64,000 bases of DNA from Seonamhaeicola sp. S2-3 (lineage in GTDB: Bacteria > Bacteroidota > Bacteroidia > Flavobacteriales > Flavobacteriaceae), in contig NZ_CP019389.1 of the NCBI RefSeq assembly GCF_001971785.1, positions 569,001 to 633,000 of the forward strand, given 5' to 3'. A model generated the notes under the pieces. That model saw nothing but the letters and a program-made list of their open reading frames with translations, did no database searches and had not been told where the DNA came from. Below, one piece after another: positions 18,232 to 28,447 of the stretch. Both the position numbers and the translations under genes were made by a program. Within the stretch, counting starts at the first letter, position 1, and every line of letters starts with the position of its first letter.

Positions 18232-18840
18232 TTTTAAGTTTTGAAGAGATTCTAAAGAAGTCATGGGTGTTTCATTATATTGAAGTGTCCACCCAAAAGA
18301 ATTGGTTAAAATGTAAAACTTTGAAAGTTCACTAATTAATCGGTTTTTAGCATTCTTTTTTAAATCGGAAGCTTCAATTTTTTTTGCTAAAGAAGCATTA
18401 ACAGCATGTTTTATATTGTTATAATCTTTGGCTTCAAATGGATTAAAAAAATCTGATTGTACATCATAATATTCTAAATCTGGGTTGATGTTAACCTCCT
18501 CTTTTGGAATATTTAAAATATGAAGCGTTTTATTGGTTTCATCAACTTTAAATTTAATTTTACTTAAATCATAAGCTATAGAAACGCTTGCATTTACAAC
18601 AACCAATGCTTTTTTTTCTGAAGTAAAATATTCACTAAAAATTTCTTTTGAATTTTTATAATTGAATACTTCGCTAAAATGACCTTCTGTAACAATAAGT
18701 TTACCCACATTTTTAATTTGCTCTTGAATTAGGGCAGAACTTTCTTGAAGTACTATTTTGTCTTCTCTTTTATCATTGCAATACTTAAAAGTAAATAGAA
18801 TAACCAAGGTTATAATAACACCAAATAGAATTTTTCGCAT
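18226..18840 (-). CDS. DUF4230 family protein
   Basis: DUF4230 protein of 204 residues, function unknown. A single N-terminal hydrophobic segment (about 5-20) makes it an inner-membrane-anchored or exported protein. The family core runs from VGKLIVTEGHFSEVF through KALVVVNASVSIAYDLSKIK to the C-terminal NSFGWTLQYNE. It is the only gene of its unit, convergent with the rhodanese gene, and 156 bases separate it from the response-regulator gene. Confidence 0.85.
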   Translation of the reverse strand: MRKILFGVIITLVILFTFKYCNDKREDKIVLQESSALIQEQIKNVGKLIVTEGHFSEVFNYKNSKEIFSEYFTSEKKALVVVNASVSIAYDLSKIKFKVDETNKTLHILNIPKEEVNINPDLEYYDVQSDFFNPFEAKDYNNIKHAVNASLAKKIEASDLKKNAKNRLISELSKFYILTNSFGWTLQYNETPMTSLESLQNLKL

Positions 18841-18996
18841 ATGCTAATTTAGGTAACTTTTTAGAGCAAAAAAAAACATTAGTTTCCTTCGACATAAGAA
18901 GTCTAACCAATGCATTTTATATAATAAAAATTTACACTACAAAGATATGCGAGATAGTTGTGTTTTAGTTTACCAAAATGTTAACGAAAGTTTAGT

Positions 18997-19647
18997 TTAT
19001 ATTAAGTTATTTTTTTTAGCTTTTTGTACAGCCTCTAGTTTATTATGCACTTGTAATTTTCTGTAAATATTTTCAATGTGCTTTCTTATTGTACCCGTTG
19101 AAAGGATTAAATTTTCTGCTATAGCATTATAACTTAGCCCCTTACTTAATTGCTCTAACACATCAACTTCACGGTTGGTTAATGTTATTTCTTCTGTGTT
19201 ATTAGAATTTTCAAATTTAACTGGCTGCCTAAGTAGCTTTAAGGTTTTTAATGCAATAGAAGGTGTCATAGCTGCGCCTCCATTTAGGGTTTCTTTTATG
19301 CCATTATATAAATTTTTAGGGCTTACTTCTTTAAGTAAATACCCATCTGCTCCTGCTTTTATGGCATTAAAAATATTTTCATCGTCATCAAAAACGGTTA
19401 ACATAATAATTTTAATTTGCGGATACTTTTGCTTTACCTTTTCTGTAGCTTCAACACCATTTTTTATTGGCATTTCTATATCCATTAAAATTAAATCTAG
19501 ATTATGATTTTCCTCTAATTTTTCAAGTAAATCATTACCGTTAACAGCCGTAAAACTCACTTTTATATCATCAAAAAAAGACAGTTTTTCTTTTACAGCG
19601 TTAATTAAAAAACTATTATCATCTGTTATAGCTACTTTAATAGTCAT
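18997..19647 (-). CDS. NarL/LuxR-type response regulator
   Basis: Two-component response regulator. Receiver domain at residues 1-120: acidic pocket DD near residue 9, phospho-acceptor Asp in LDLILMDIEMPIKNG, Thr in MLTVFDD, Lys in YLLKEVSP. LuxR-type helix-turn-helix at about 148-210 (LTNREVDVLEQLSKGLSYNA, then TIRKHIENIYRKL). Its start overlaps the end of the histidine kinase gene by 11 bases, so the two proteins are almost certainly partners. The regulated genes are not evident from the window. Confidence 0.93.
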   Translation of the reverse strand: MTIKVAITDDNSFLINAVKEKLSFFDDIKVSFTAVNGNDLLEKLEENHNLDLILMDIEMPIKNGVEATEKVKQKYPQIKIIMLTVFDDDENIFNAIKAGADGYLLKEVSPKNLYNGIKETLNGGAAMTPSIALKTLKLLRQPVKFENSNNTEEITLTNREVDVLEQLSKGLSYNAIAENLILSTGTIRKHIENIYRKLQVHNKLEAVQKAKKNNLI

Positions 19648-21595
19648 GCTTTAGGGTTAAAATTATTTCGGTTCCTTTTTCTTTTTTACTTAGGTAGGTT
19701 ATTTCAGCTTCAATATCTGCGGCTCGTTTTTTCATATTTGTTAGTCCGTTACCTTCTTCAATATTATTTATTTCAAACCCATTACCATCATCTTTAATTT
19801 TGAATATTATGGTGTGCTTGGTATTTTCAATTTGAACATTAATATTGGATGCCTTTGCGTGTTTTATGGCATTATTTACAGCTTCTTGGATAATTCTGTA
19901 AATGTTCATGCCTTTAACCGAGCTAAAAACTAAATGCCTTGAAAGCGACTCTGCTACATTAATATTAAAGTTTATACTAACTGCGGATGCATTAGCTTTA
20001 TCTATAAAATTAGAAACTCGTGCTTGTAAATCATCAAGTGTTATTTGGTTTTTATTCATTGCCCAAATAGTATCTCTTAATTCATAAATGGTTTCTTTTG
20101 TAAAAGTGCTAATATCTGTTAGTTTGTGCTTTAACTTATCATTCGTGATATTAAATCCGTACTGTAAATTTTCTATTGAAGAAATTATAAAAGTTAATTG
20201 TGCACCAATATTATCGTGCAAGTCTCTTGAAATTCTTAAACGTTGCTCTTGTAGTTTATTATGGGTTTCTATTTTAGATAGGGCTTGCTTAAGTTCATTC
20301 TCTTTTTGTAATTGACGATTTTTTAATTTTTGCTGATTATAAAGTAAATACCCTAAAACAAATAAGACTAAAGTAAGCACTACAAGCCCTCCAATTTGGG
20401 TGTTTTTTCTGTTTAATTTAAGCTCTTTTTCGGCAATTTTGGCGCGTTGGGTTTGTATTTCTTTTTCTTTTTGTGCTGTATTATATTTCTCTTGAATTTC
20501 GGCAACTTCTTTTGTTATTCTTGTATTATAAATAGAATCGTTTAAAATTTTAAATAAATTTCTATAGTGCATTACACTATCTGGATTTTTTCTGTAAGTG
20601 TAATAAATAGCCATTTTATCATAAGCATCTATTTTTAACTCATTAAGGTTATACTTTTCTGCCAAATCCAGACCAGGGTACAAATAGTTCTCTGCTTTTT
20701 TAAAATTCTTTAAATCTATATATAATCCTGCAAGACGCAAAGTTGAACTGGTAATGCCATAATTATCTTTTAAGGCTTCTCTTAATTTTAAGGCTTTTAT
20801 ATTATAGTTAACAGACTTGTTATAGTCTTGCATATCACGTAGCAAACCTCCGTAATTATTATAAAGTGTTGCCAACTCTTTTGTATAGTTATTTGTTTTG
20901 GCTATATCTATGCTTTTTAAATAATATACCTCACTTTGAACAGTATCTTTTAAATGCAAGTAGGCATTAGCGATATTGTTATAGCTTCTAGTAAGACCCA
21001 AATTATCATTTGTACTTTTGTTTACTTCTGCAATTTCAAGATGCGTATCTAATGCTTTTTTATACTGTTTTAAACCTCTATAAATATTAGCAATATTAGA
21101 TTTTATATAAGATACATACCGTGTATTATTTTTAGACTCATATATTTTTAAAGCTTTAGTGGCATAAAAAATAGCAGAATCTAACTTGAAGGTATTTTGG
21201 TGTACAAGCCCTATTTTGTTATAAAGGGCTGCTAAACCTAAAGTATCATTTAATGTGTTTCTAATTTTTAATGAGGCATCATAAAACTTTAAAGCTTCAT
21301 TATAATTTGCCAAGTCATAATGCAGTATTCCTATATCATTATACGCTTGAGCTTCTCCTACTTTACTATGAGTTTCTTTTGAAATTTTTAAGGCTAACGC
21401 TCCATATTTAAACGCAGAATCTGATGATATTGATCTATAATACCAACATAAATCTCCGTAAGCTTTAATTTTAAGTGAATCTGAAGGTTTGTTTGCTATT
21501 ATCTTTTTAAGGCTGTCAATTATTTTTGTATTATCTTGAGAAGAACAAAATGAAACAACTAACAAAAAAGTAAGTGAGAGTAACTTTCTTTTCAT
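19637..21595 (-). CDS. TPR-containing sensor histidine kinase
   Basis: Sensor kinase of 652 residues typical of Bacteroidota. It has a signal peptide (1-19), then about six or seven TPR repeats forming a periplasmic sensing region (70-340), a coiled stretch, one membrane helix (IGGLVVLTLVLFVLGYLLY, near 402), and a cytoplasmic HisKA_3 dimerisation domain with the phospho-His in LRISRDLHDNIGAQL. A HATPase_c domain closes it (N box NNAIKHAKAS, G1 box KDDGNGFEI, G2 GNGLTNMKKRA). It phosphorylates the overlapping NarL-type regulator. The signal sensed is unknown. Confidence 0.92.
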   Translation of the reverse strand: MKRKLLSLTFLLVVSFCSSQDNTKIIDSLKKIIANKPSDSLKIKAYGDLCWYYRSISSDSAFKYGALALKISKETHSKVGEAQAYNDIGILHYDLANYNEALKFYDASLKIRNTLNDTLGLAALYNKIGLVHQNTFKLDSAIFYATKALKIYESKNNTRYVSYIKSNIANIYRGLKQYKKALDTHLEIAEVNKSTNDNLGLTRSYNNIANAYLHLKDTVQSEVYYLKSIDIAKTNNYTKELATLYNNYGGLLRDMQDYNKSVNYNIKALKLREALKDNYGITSSTLRLAGLYIDLKNFKKAENYLYPGLDLAEKYNLNELKIDAYDKMAIYYTYRKNPDSVMHYRNLFKILNDSIYNTRITKEVAEIQEKYNTAQKEKEIQTQRAKIAEKELKLNRKNTQIGGLVVLTLVLFVLGYLLYNQQKLKNRQLQKENELKQALSKIETHNKLQEQRLRISRDLHDNIGAQLTFIISSIENLQYGFNITNDKLKHKLTDISTFTKETIYELRDTIWAMNKNQITLDDLQARVSNFIDKANASAVSINFNINVAESLSRHLVFSSVKGMNIYRIIQEAVNNAIKHAKASNINVQIENTKHTIIFKIKDDGNGFEINNIEEGNGLTNMKKRAADIEAEITYLSKKEKGTEIILTLKHDY

Positions 21596-21605
21596 AAAAA
21601 ACTTA

Positions 21606-21893
21606 TTAATGTTCCTCTAATATAGTCTTTTGAAGTAAAAGGAGTTGTTTGATAATTTCAAAAAAATTCAAAAAAACTGTTTCATTAATTTCTTCTACAA
21701 GAATATTTTTTTGATTTAACAACTCACTTTTATTCTTAGCTAGTTTCAATTTAATTTTCAATTCTTTATTGATTAAATAAGCTTTATTCTCTGCTATTAA
21801 AGTATTTCTATAGGTTATTACAATATAAATTAACAGCCCTAAAATGCTCAGGTAAATTACTATTTCAAAAACCAAATTAAAATCTATACTCAT
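21606..21893 (-). CDS. Small membrane-anchored coiled-coil protein
   Basis: Not recognised. The 95 residues have one N-terminal membrane helix (LVFEIVIYLSILGLLIYIVI) and then a Lys/Asn/Leu-rich helix that looks like a coiled coil (KELKIKLKLAKNKSELLNQK). It ends 10 bases before the TPR histidine kinase gene on the same strand, so it is probably the first gene of that operon and could be an accessory to the sensor; this is inference from position only. Confidence 0.6.
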   Translation of the reverse strand: MSIDFNLVFEIVIYLSILGLLIYIVITYRNTLIAENKAYLINKELKIKLKLAKNKSELLNQKNILVEEINETVFLNFFEIIKQLLLLQKTILEEH

Positions 21894-22126
21894 CTGCTTT
21901 TGATTTTAATAAGGTTGACAATAATCATAAAAAAAACATCAACCGCATATCTTTTATAATAAGATTTATACAATTGATGTTTTTGATATGAACTGATTAA
22001 TAGCATTTTAAATCTACAACTATATGTTAAATGTTAAATAAATTATCGATTAACTGTTATTAAAAAAGATTAAGCGCAATAAAATAATTTACTACGCCCA
22101 ATCATACAAATCTCAACAACAAGATT

Positions 22127-23980
22127 TTACTTATTTAAATTGTAAGCACTTACATTGTTGCTTTTATCTTTAAAATAAAGAAACCCAGCATAATCATCAA
22201 CCTCATACATAGGTTTTTTATCTTCTATAACTATTTCATTCATAGTCTCTCCAGAGTCTTTATCTACTTTTACTAGGGCAACACCTTCATCAACCTTAGT
22301 TAAAATAAACGATGCGTTTGCCGTAGCTTTAGTTGCTTTAAAACGCTTCATCATTTCCTGAAAAGATGCATCGGCAATATCACTAAACATATCTGCTGCT
22401 GCCTCTTCTCTTTGTAATACTGAATTATAAGAGGGCACACCAGCTCCTTTCATAGCCCCCGCTCTATATGAATGAGCCGATGCCATGGTCATTGAAGCTG
22501 CAGTTAAAGCTCCCATTACAATGGCTCCAAAAGCACTTTTACCTGGAGCTCTTTTATAAGTATGCCATTTAGAATCTCCTTGAAAATCTAACATTTCTAA
22601 ATTTTGTGATGCTGTAAGCAATATTCCTGTTTCTCTTACATCAATACCTGTTGGGTCTTCTTTTCCTTCAAACTTAGTTCCTTTAGCTATTAAGTTATAT
22701 TCTCCATTATTACCATCTACTTCATAAACACCATCTTTACAAGTAATTAAAAAACGATCTCTTATTTGATCATAGGCAGAAGCTACTGCCGCCGAACGCT
22801 TATATTTGATAGCTTTACCAAAAACCGACTCACCACTTGTCATATCAATAATATCGGCATCGGTTTCAGAAATATATAATAAGCCTTTAGGAACTGTAGC
22901 CATAATTTGAATACCAGGGCCTGTTTTTAAAGGTTTTTTCCATCGTGGTGTGCCATCAAAAGCAATTTTATTAATTCCTCCATCTGATACACCGAAAATT
23001 ATACCATCGTCTTCAATATAAAAATGATTAATAATACCTTTAGTTTTAGGAGATTTATCCCATAAATCTGCCCCAGAATTTAAGTCTAACAAATACACTT
23101 TTGAAGTACCAGAGCCTTTTAATTTACTAGCTAATTTACTTCCGCCACTTAAAATGTTTGTTACTATAGCTAAACCATGTTTAGTAAATTCTATAGTAGA
23201 AATAACCCCTTTAATTTTATTACCTTCTGGCCATAAAGAAGCTCCATTATCTGCATTAACTTTATAAACCACGGTGTTATCGCCTTTAGAACGGAAGGCA
23301 TATACTTCTTTAGAATCTTCATTTGTAACTATTTGAGTGGCATTTTTAACATTAGCAGTCCATTTTACAGCACCAGAATTAATATCATAACACTCCACAT
23401 TTTTTAATCCAGGAATAATAATATTATCTCCCATAATATCTGGCTTTCCTGTCATAGGGTTTGATGGCTTTCGTTCAAAAATTCTAACAAGTTTTCCAGT
23501 TTTTAAATCGTACAAACCTACACCAGCTTTATATTGACCAAGTCCCTCTTCTTTATGCATACCGTTAACAACAAACATCATTTCTGGGGCTAAAAAATGT
23601 CGGCTAGTTACACCATTTTGCCATTTTTCGGCTTTAGAATCAAATACAATTTTTCCTTTTACTACATCAACTACAACCGTATGTGTAAACATACCACGTG
23701 GTTTAACTATTAAGTAAGGTGTGTTTGGAACAAACTCTAAATTTTCTTCTTTTACACGTTTTAGGCGCTCTAATTTAAATGACACTTCACTACTATTAGG
23801 ACGAATGCCTGCCAAGGCCTCTCCTGTTGAAGCTAATAAAGTTCCTGACTCATGAAGCATTAACCATTTTACTTGACCATTAAAAGCATATTGATAATCT
23901 GGGGTGGTTTTTTGAGTCCATCCGGCGTGAGCTAATAACAAAACCGCTACAAGTATCACTATTTGTTTTAAATTTCTCAT
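22127..23980 (-). CDS. Exported PQQ-like beta-propeller protein
   Basis: Exported protein of 617 residues. After a signal peptide (MRNLKQIVILVAVLLLAHAG) it carries repeated PQQ-enzyme-like beta-propeller strands, each with a GxxxW or GAxxW-like core (INSGAVKWTANV, NADNGASLWPEGN, LNSGADLWDKSP, FDGTPRWKKPL). No catalytic dehydrogenase residues were recognised, so it is probably a binding scaffold like the propeller proteins annotated PQQ-binding-like. An Ala-rich insertion lies near 490-530. The gene is followed by about 230 non-coding bases before the small coiled-coil gene, so it forms its own unit with or without the lipoprotein upstream. Confidence 0.75.
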   Translation of the reverse strand: MRNLKQIVILVAVLLLAHAGWTQKTTPDYQYAFNGQVKWLMLHESGTLLASTGEALAGIRPNSSEVSFKLERLKRVKEENLEFVPNTPYLIVKPRGMFTHTVVVDVVKGKIVFDSKAEKWQNGVTSRHFLAPEMMFVVNGMHKEEGLGQYKAGVGLYDLKTGKLVRIFERKPSNPMTGKPDIMGDNIIIPGLKNVECYDINSGAVKWTANVKNATQIVTNEDSKEVYAFRSKGDNTVVYKVNADNGASLWPEGNKIKGVISTIEFTKHGLAIVTNILSGGSKLASKLKGSGTSKVYLLDLNSGADLWDKSPKTKGIINHFYIEDDGIIFGVSDGGINKIAFDGTPRWKKPLKTGPGIQIMATVPKGLLYISETDADIIDMTSGESVFGKAIKYKRSAAVASAYDQIRDRFLITCKDGVYEVDGNNGEYNLIAKGTKFEGKEDPTGIDVRETGILLTASQNLEMLDFQGDSKWHTYKRAPGKSAFGAIVMGALTAASMTMASAHSYRAGAMKGAGVPSYNSVLQREEAAADMFSDIADASFQEMMKRFKATKATANASFILTKVDEGVALVKVDKDSGETMNEIVIEDKKPMYEVDDYAGFLYFKDKSNNVSAYNLNK

Positions 23981-24002
23981 TGTTGAATTTTGTTTAGTTG
24001 TA

Positions 24003-24545
24003 TTATGTGGTTTGTTTTTTTAGGTTAAAAGAACCTTCTGTTATATTTTTAATTGAACCATCTCCGTTAACATTTTTTGCTTTAAAACTAAAAGTTCCAA
24101 TAACGTTGGTATCTGTTTCTTCACTTATTGAAATGGTTCCTACCAAAGTATCATCATAAGGTGCTTGCCAAAGCTCTGTTGTTGAAGCTGTAGGGTTACT
24201 TAAATTAACATCTGTTTCTGAATAAGATGCCACATTAGTTATTGCTAAATTAGCTCCGGTAAACTCATACGTTCCTGCTCCTTCATAACCAAAAATGGTC
24301 ATTGAAAATGCATTGCCATCACTATTTGTAGCTATTATTAACAAGCTTTTGGTAGAAGCTGTATTTGTAATAGTAGCAGACGATGATAGCTCAAAAGATT
24401 TAAAAGACTCGCCATCTACTTTTGCAATTAACAATCCTGAGGGTGCATTACCTCCATCACCTCCATCGTCACTGCTAGAGCATGAGGAAAAAGTTACTAA
24501 TGACATTGTTACAAGCAAAAGCAAGAATAAATTTAATTTTTTCAT
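24003..24545 (-). CDS. Lipoprotein, DUF6252-like
   Basis: A 180-residue lipoprotein: signal peptide with lipobox TFSSC, then the acidic SSSDDGGDGG spacer typical of surface-exposed Bacteroidota lipoproteins (lipoprotein export signal), then a beta-rich domain (LLIAKVDGESFKSFELS, AFSMTIFGYEGAGTYEFTG, GTFSFKAKNVNGDGSIKNI) like that of DUF6252 proteins. Function unknown. It precedes the propeller gene by 22 bases on the same strand, so they may be cotranscribed. Confidence 0.72.
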   Translation of the reverse strand: MKKLNLFLLLLVTMSLVTFSSCSSSDDGGDGGNAPSGLLIAKVDGESFKSFELSSSATITNTASTKSLLIIATNSDGNAFSMTIFGYEGAGTYEFTGANLAITNVASYSETDVNLSNPTASTTELWQAPYDDTLVGTISISEETDTNVIGTFSFKAKNVNGDGSIKNITEGSFNLKKQTT

Positions 24546-24625
24546 TGTTGAATTATTTTATGATTAATAGCATCACAAAACTGCAACAACTGAGGAGTTA
24601 AATCAATACGATGAATTGCGTATAT

Positions 24626-25576
24626 TTAGAATACGATGTGTGGAACTTTTAAGCTTAATTGAGCTTTCTTTTTTTCTAATTTTTGAAGAAACTGAAGATG
24701 TGCTTCTGAATTTGGATTGAAAGGTTTATGTTGTAATCCTTTTTGAATAACATCTACCTCATCCATGATTTTATATACCTCTTCTGTAAACCAAACAAGT
24801 TTGAACTTTTCCCAAATATAATTTATAGCTGTAGGGTTAGGGTGAATCATATCTTCGTTATAAAAACGATAGTCTCGTAATTCATCCATCATAATTTCAT
24901 AAGAAGGAAAATAGTGAAGATTTTTTCTTGCTTCTATTACTTGGTGAATAGCCGAAATAAGAAGTGATTTACTTAGCGTATTTTCAACAAAACCATCTTT
25001 TAAATGACGTACAGGAGATACTGTAAATATAATTGACGCATTAGTATTTACACTTCTAATTAAGTCTACTATATTTTGTAAAGAGTCTGAAATTGTGTCT
25101 ATTAACAACAACTCTTTCTTAAATTCTTTTTGCGGTACTTTATGGCAATTAGCTACAACAGCCTTTGTTTTAATATGCCTATATACCCAAGCAGTTCCTA
25201 AGGTAATGACAACATGTGTAGATTCGTGAATGTGTTGATTAGTTAATTTGATTTGCTCATTCAAACATTTCAATAATTCATCTTTTGAAACATTACTTAA
25301 TTTAGAATGCGCATCAAAACTATGCCATTGTTCATTATTAAAAAAGATATTATTATTTGAGTAAACGTTACCTTTTACAGCATTTGAAACTAAACTTTCA
25401 ATAGCTTTTGGGTGAAATAAAATTCCAAAGGGATTTACACTAGACTGAAATTTAAAATACTCTAACTTACTACCAATATGCTCTGTAAAACAAGAACCTA
25501 ACAAAAGTATTTTAGACTTGTAATCTATTAGATTATGAGGTTGCTTGCTTAATGATATTTTGGTTTGAAAGTTCAT
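24626..25576 (-). CDS. GSCFA domain protein
   Basis: GSCFA family protein (316 residues), an SGNH-hydrolase-like fold found mostly in Bacteroidota. The family signature LLLGSCFTEHIGSKLEYFKF is at residues 29-48. Further blocks are VNPFGILFHPKAIE, VVITLGTAWVYRH and IIFTVSPVRHLKDGF, with a late DMIHPNPTAINYIWEKF carrying the His of the catalytic set. The substrate is unknown. It lies downstream of alaS on the same strand behind a strong hairpin, so readthrough would be partial. Confidence 0.92.
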   Translation of the reverse strand: MNFQTKISLSKQPHNLIDYKSKILLLGSCFTEHIGSKLEYFKFQSSVNPFGILFHPKAIESLVSNAVKGNVYSNNNIFFNNEQWHSFDAHSKLSNVSKDELLKCLNEQIKLTNQHIHESTHVVITLGTAWVYRHIKTKAVVANCHKVPQKEFKKELLLIDTISDSLQNIVDLIRSVNTNASIIFTVSPVRHLKDGFVENTLSKSLLISAIHQVIEARKNLHYFPSYEIMMDELRDYRFYNEDMIHPNPTAINYIWEKFKLVWFTEEVYKIMDEVDVIQKGLQHKPFNPNSEAHLQFLQKLEKKKAQLSLKVPHIVF

Positions 25577-25591
25577 TTAAAATGAGTAAAA

Positions 25592-25613
25592 ATCCCGAAA
25601 CAAGTTTCGGGAT
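25592..25613 (-). terminator. Terminator after alaS
   Basis: A perfect 10-bp stem ATCCCGAAAC/GTTTCGGGAT with a 2-base centre, followed on the minus strand by a short T-run. It lies between alaS and the GSCFA gene. Confidence 0.8.
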
Positions 25614-25622
25614 GATAAATTG

Positions 25623-28235
25623 TTAACTCAAATATTCTTTAGCAGCTTTTAAAGCTTCATTTATTCCACTAGGGTTCTTCCCTCCAGCCGTTGCAAAGAA
25701 TGGTTGTCCGCCTCCGCCACCTTGAATGTGTTTTCCTAGTTCGCGCACAACTTGTCCTGCATTTAAATTTTTGCTTGCCACTAATTCTTTAGAAATATAA
25801 CAAGACAATAAAGCTTTTCCGTTTTGCTCTGCCCCTAGTAATAAGAATAAATTATCAAACTGACTTCCTAATTCAAAAGCTACATCTTTTATTCCTGCTG
25901 CATCTAAATCTACTTTTTTAGCTAAAAATTGAATGCCGTTTATTTCTGTCAATTCACTTTTTAATTCGCCTTTTATATTTTTAGCTTTATCTTTTAAAAG
26001 AGATTCTATTTGCTTTTTTAATTTAGCATTTTCTTCTTGTAAATTCTGAAGTGCTTTAACTGGTTCTTTTGCGTTGTTAAGCAAATCTTTCATTTCAAAG
26101 TAAGCTCTATTATTTTCATGATAAAACTCCTTAACAGCATCATTGGTTATAGCCTCAATACGCCTTATTCCTGCAGCTACGGCTCCTTCAGAAATAATTT
26201 TAAAATGCCAAATGTCGGCAGTGTTTTTTACGTGAGTACCACCACACAACTCAATAGATTGCCCAAAACGAACTGCTCTTACGGTATCGCCATATTTTTC
26301 ACCAAAAAGAGCCATTGCGCCTTCGGCTATGGCTTCTTCCATTGGGATATTTCGTTTTTCTTCTAGAGGTAATTTCCCATCAATCCTAGCATTTACAAAG
26401 TTTTCTACATCGCGTAACTCTTCAACAGTTAGTTTTGAAAAATGAGAAAAATCAAAGCGTAAATACTTTGAGTGTACCGCACTACCTTTTTGCTCTACAT
26501 GGGTTCCTAAAACTTCTCTTAATGCTTGGTGCAGTAAATGCGTTGCAGTGTGATTACACTCTGTACGGTAACGTTGTTTGGCATCAACAACCGCTTTAAA
26601 GGTCGCTTCAACATTTTTAGGTAAATTTTTAGCAAAGTGAATGATTACGTTATTTTCCTTTTTAGTATCTAAAATATAAACAACATCACCGTTTACATCT
26701 TCTAAATATCCTTTATCTCCTACTTGCCCTCCACCTTCGGCATAAAATGGTGTTAAGTTAAAAACTAGTTGATACATTTCACCTCCTTTTTTAGAGGTTA
26801 CTTTACGGTATCGTGTAATTTTTACATTAGCTTCTAAGGTATCATAACCTATAAATTCTTGGTCGGCATCATCAACTAAAACCGTCCAATCATCGGTTGA
26901 CATTTCACTTGCAGCCCTAGAGCGTTCTTTTTGCTTTTGCAGTTCTTTTTCAAATCCAGCTTCATCTAATTTTAAACCTTTTTCATTTAAAATTAACGAG
27001 GTTAAATCTATTGGAAAACCATAGGTATCATACAATTCAAAGGCTTTTGCGCCAGAAACGGTTTCGCCTTTAGTTTCTTCAACAATTCTATTTAAAAGAA
27101 TTAAACCTTGCTCTAGTGTTCTTAAAAAAGAATTTTCTTCTTCTTTAATAACATTTTCTATAAGTTGTTTTTGAGATTTCAATTCAGGAAAAGCTTTTCC
27201 CATTTTTTTGCTCAAAACATCAACCAAACGATATATAAATGGTTCTTTTTTGTCTAAAAATGTAAAACCATATCTCACAGCTCTACGTAAAATTCTTCGT
27301 ATTACATAACCTGCTCCATTATTGCTTGGTAATTGTCCATCTGCTATAGAGAATGCTACAGCACGTACATGGTCTGAAATAACTCTAATAGCTACATCAA
27401 TTTTTTCATCTTTACCATAATCTTTATGAGTAATAGCTTCAACCTCCCTGATTAGCGGCGTAAAAACATCGGTATCATAATTACTTTGAACGCCTTGTAA
27501 AACCATACATAAACGCTCAAAGCCCATACCAGTATCTATATGCTTATTTGGTAAAGGCTCTAATGAACCATTGGCTTTACGGTTGTATTGCATAAAAACC
27601 AAGTTCCAGATTTCTACAACTTGCGGATGGTCCATATTCACTAAATCTTTACCATCTACTTTAGCTTTTTCTTCGGCAGAACGGATATCTACGTGAATTT
27701 CACTACAGGGGCCACAGGGACCTTGGTCTCCCATTTCCCAAAAGTTATCTTTTTTATTTCCTTTTAAAATTCGGTCTTCAGAAATGTGTTTTTTCCAAAA
27801 ATCATACGCCTCGGTATCCATAGGTAGTTTATCATCTTCATCACCTTCAAAAACAGTAACGTATAAAATATCTTTATCTATACCAAAGACCTCTGTTAGC
27901 AACTCCCATGCCCAAGCTATGGCTTCTTCTTTAAAATAATCTCCAAAACTCCAATTCCCCAACATTTCAAAAAGGGTGTGGTGGTAAGTATCATAACCAA
28001 CCTCCTCTAAATCATTATGTTTACCAGAAACACGTAAACATTTTTGGCTATCTGCTATCCTACTGCTTTTGGGTTGTGAATTGCCTAAAAAATATTCTTT
28101 AAAAGGCACCATACCCGCATTTACAAACATTAAAGTAGGATCATCTTTTAACACCATAGGTGCAGATGGAACAATACTATGCTTTTTATTTTCAAAAAAA
28201 CTTAAAAATTTAGATCGAATCTCTTGTGACTTCAC
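25623..28235 (-). CDS. alaS: Alanine--tRNA ligase
   Basis: AlaS charges tRNA-Ala and edits mischarged Ser and Gly. The 870-residue product has the class II catalytic core at 1-250 (motif 2 region [36 protein letters not shown] as motif 3). A tRNA-binding domain follows, then an editing domain at about 550-715 with zinc ligands in [10 protein letters not shown] and [13 protein letters not shown]-terminal Gly-rich DHHA1 domain ends it ([19 protein letters not shown]). Length and order are normal. Confidence 0.97.
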   Translation of the reverse strand: MKSQEIRSKFLSFFENKKHSIVPSAPMVLKDDPTLMFVNAGMVPFKEYFLGNSQPKSSRIADSQKCLRVSGKHNDLEEVGYDTYHHTLFEMLGNWSFGDYFKEEAIAWAWELLTEVFGIDKDILYVTVFEGDEDDKLPMDTEAYDFWKKHISEDRILKGNKKDNFWEMGDQGPCGPCSEIHVDIRSAEEKAKVDGKDLVNMDHPQVVEIWNLVFMQYNRKANGSLEPLPNKHIDTGMGFERLCMVLQGVQSNYDTDVFTPLIREVEAITHKDYGKDEKIDVAIRVISDHVRAVAFSIADGQLPSNNGAGYVIRRILRRAVRYGFTFLDKKEPFIYRLVDVLSKKMGKAFPELKSQKQLIENVIKEEENSFLRTLEQGLILLNRIVEETKGETVSGAKAFELYDTYGFPIDLTSLILNEKGLKLDEAGFEKELQKQKERSRAASEMSTDDWTVLVDDADQEFIGYDTLEANVKITRYRKVTSKKGGEMYQLVFNLTPFYAEGGGQVGDKGYLEDVNGDVVYILDTKKENNVIIHFAKNLPKNVEATFKAVVDAKQRYRTECNHTATHLLHQALREVLGTHVEQKGSAVHSKYLRFDFSHFSKLTVEELRDVENFVNARIDGKLPLEEKRNIPMEEAIAEGAMALFGEKYGDTVRAVRFGQSIELCGGTHVKNTADIWHFKIISEGAVAAGIRRIEAITNDAVKEFYHENNRAYFEMKDLLNNAKEPVKALQNLQEENAKLKKQIESLLKDKAKNIKGELKSELTEINGIQFLAKKVDLDAAGIKDVAFELGSQFDNLFLLLGAEQNGKALLSCYISKELVASKNLNAGQVVRELGKHIQGGGGGQPFFATAGGKNPSGINEALKAAKEYLS

Positions 28236-28447
28236 ACGTATAAATTTTATTAATTGTATAAATTGTAAAACAATTTTTATCTTTACTCACCAAATTCTAT
28301 TTTTAAATTTTGGTGTTTGCTAAGCTTATTATATTTAATAGGTTATCAACAAACATCAAAATAATAATTATCAAGTTTGGTCGTTAAGCATAAAACTCAA
28401 GTTTTGGGCTTGAAATTATTAGATGCAAAAATAGTATAAATAACGTA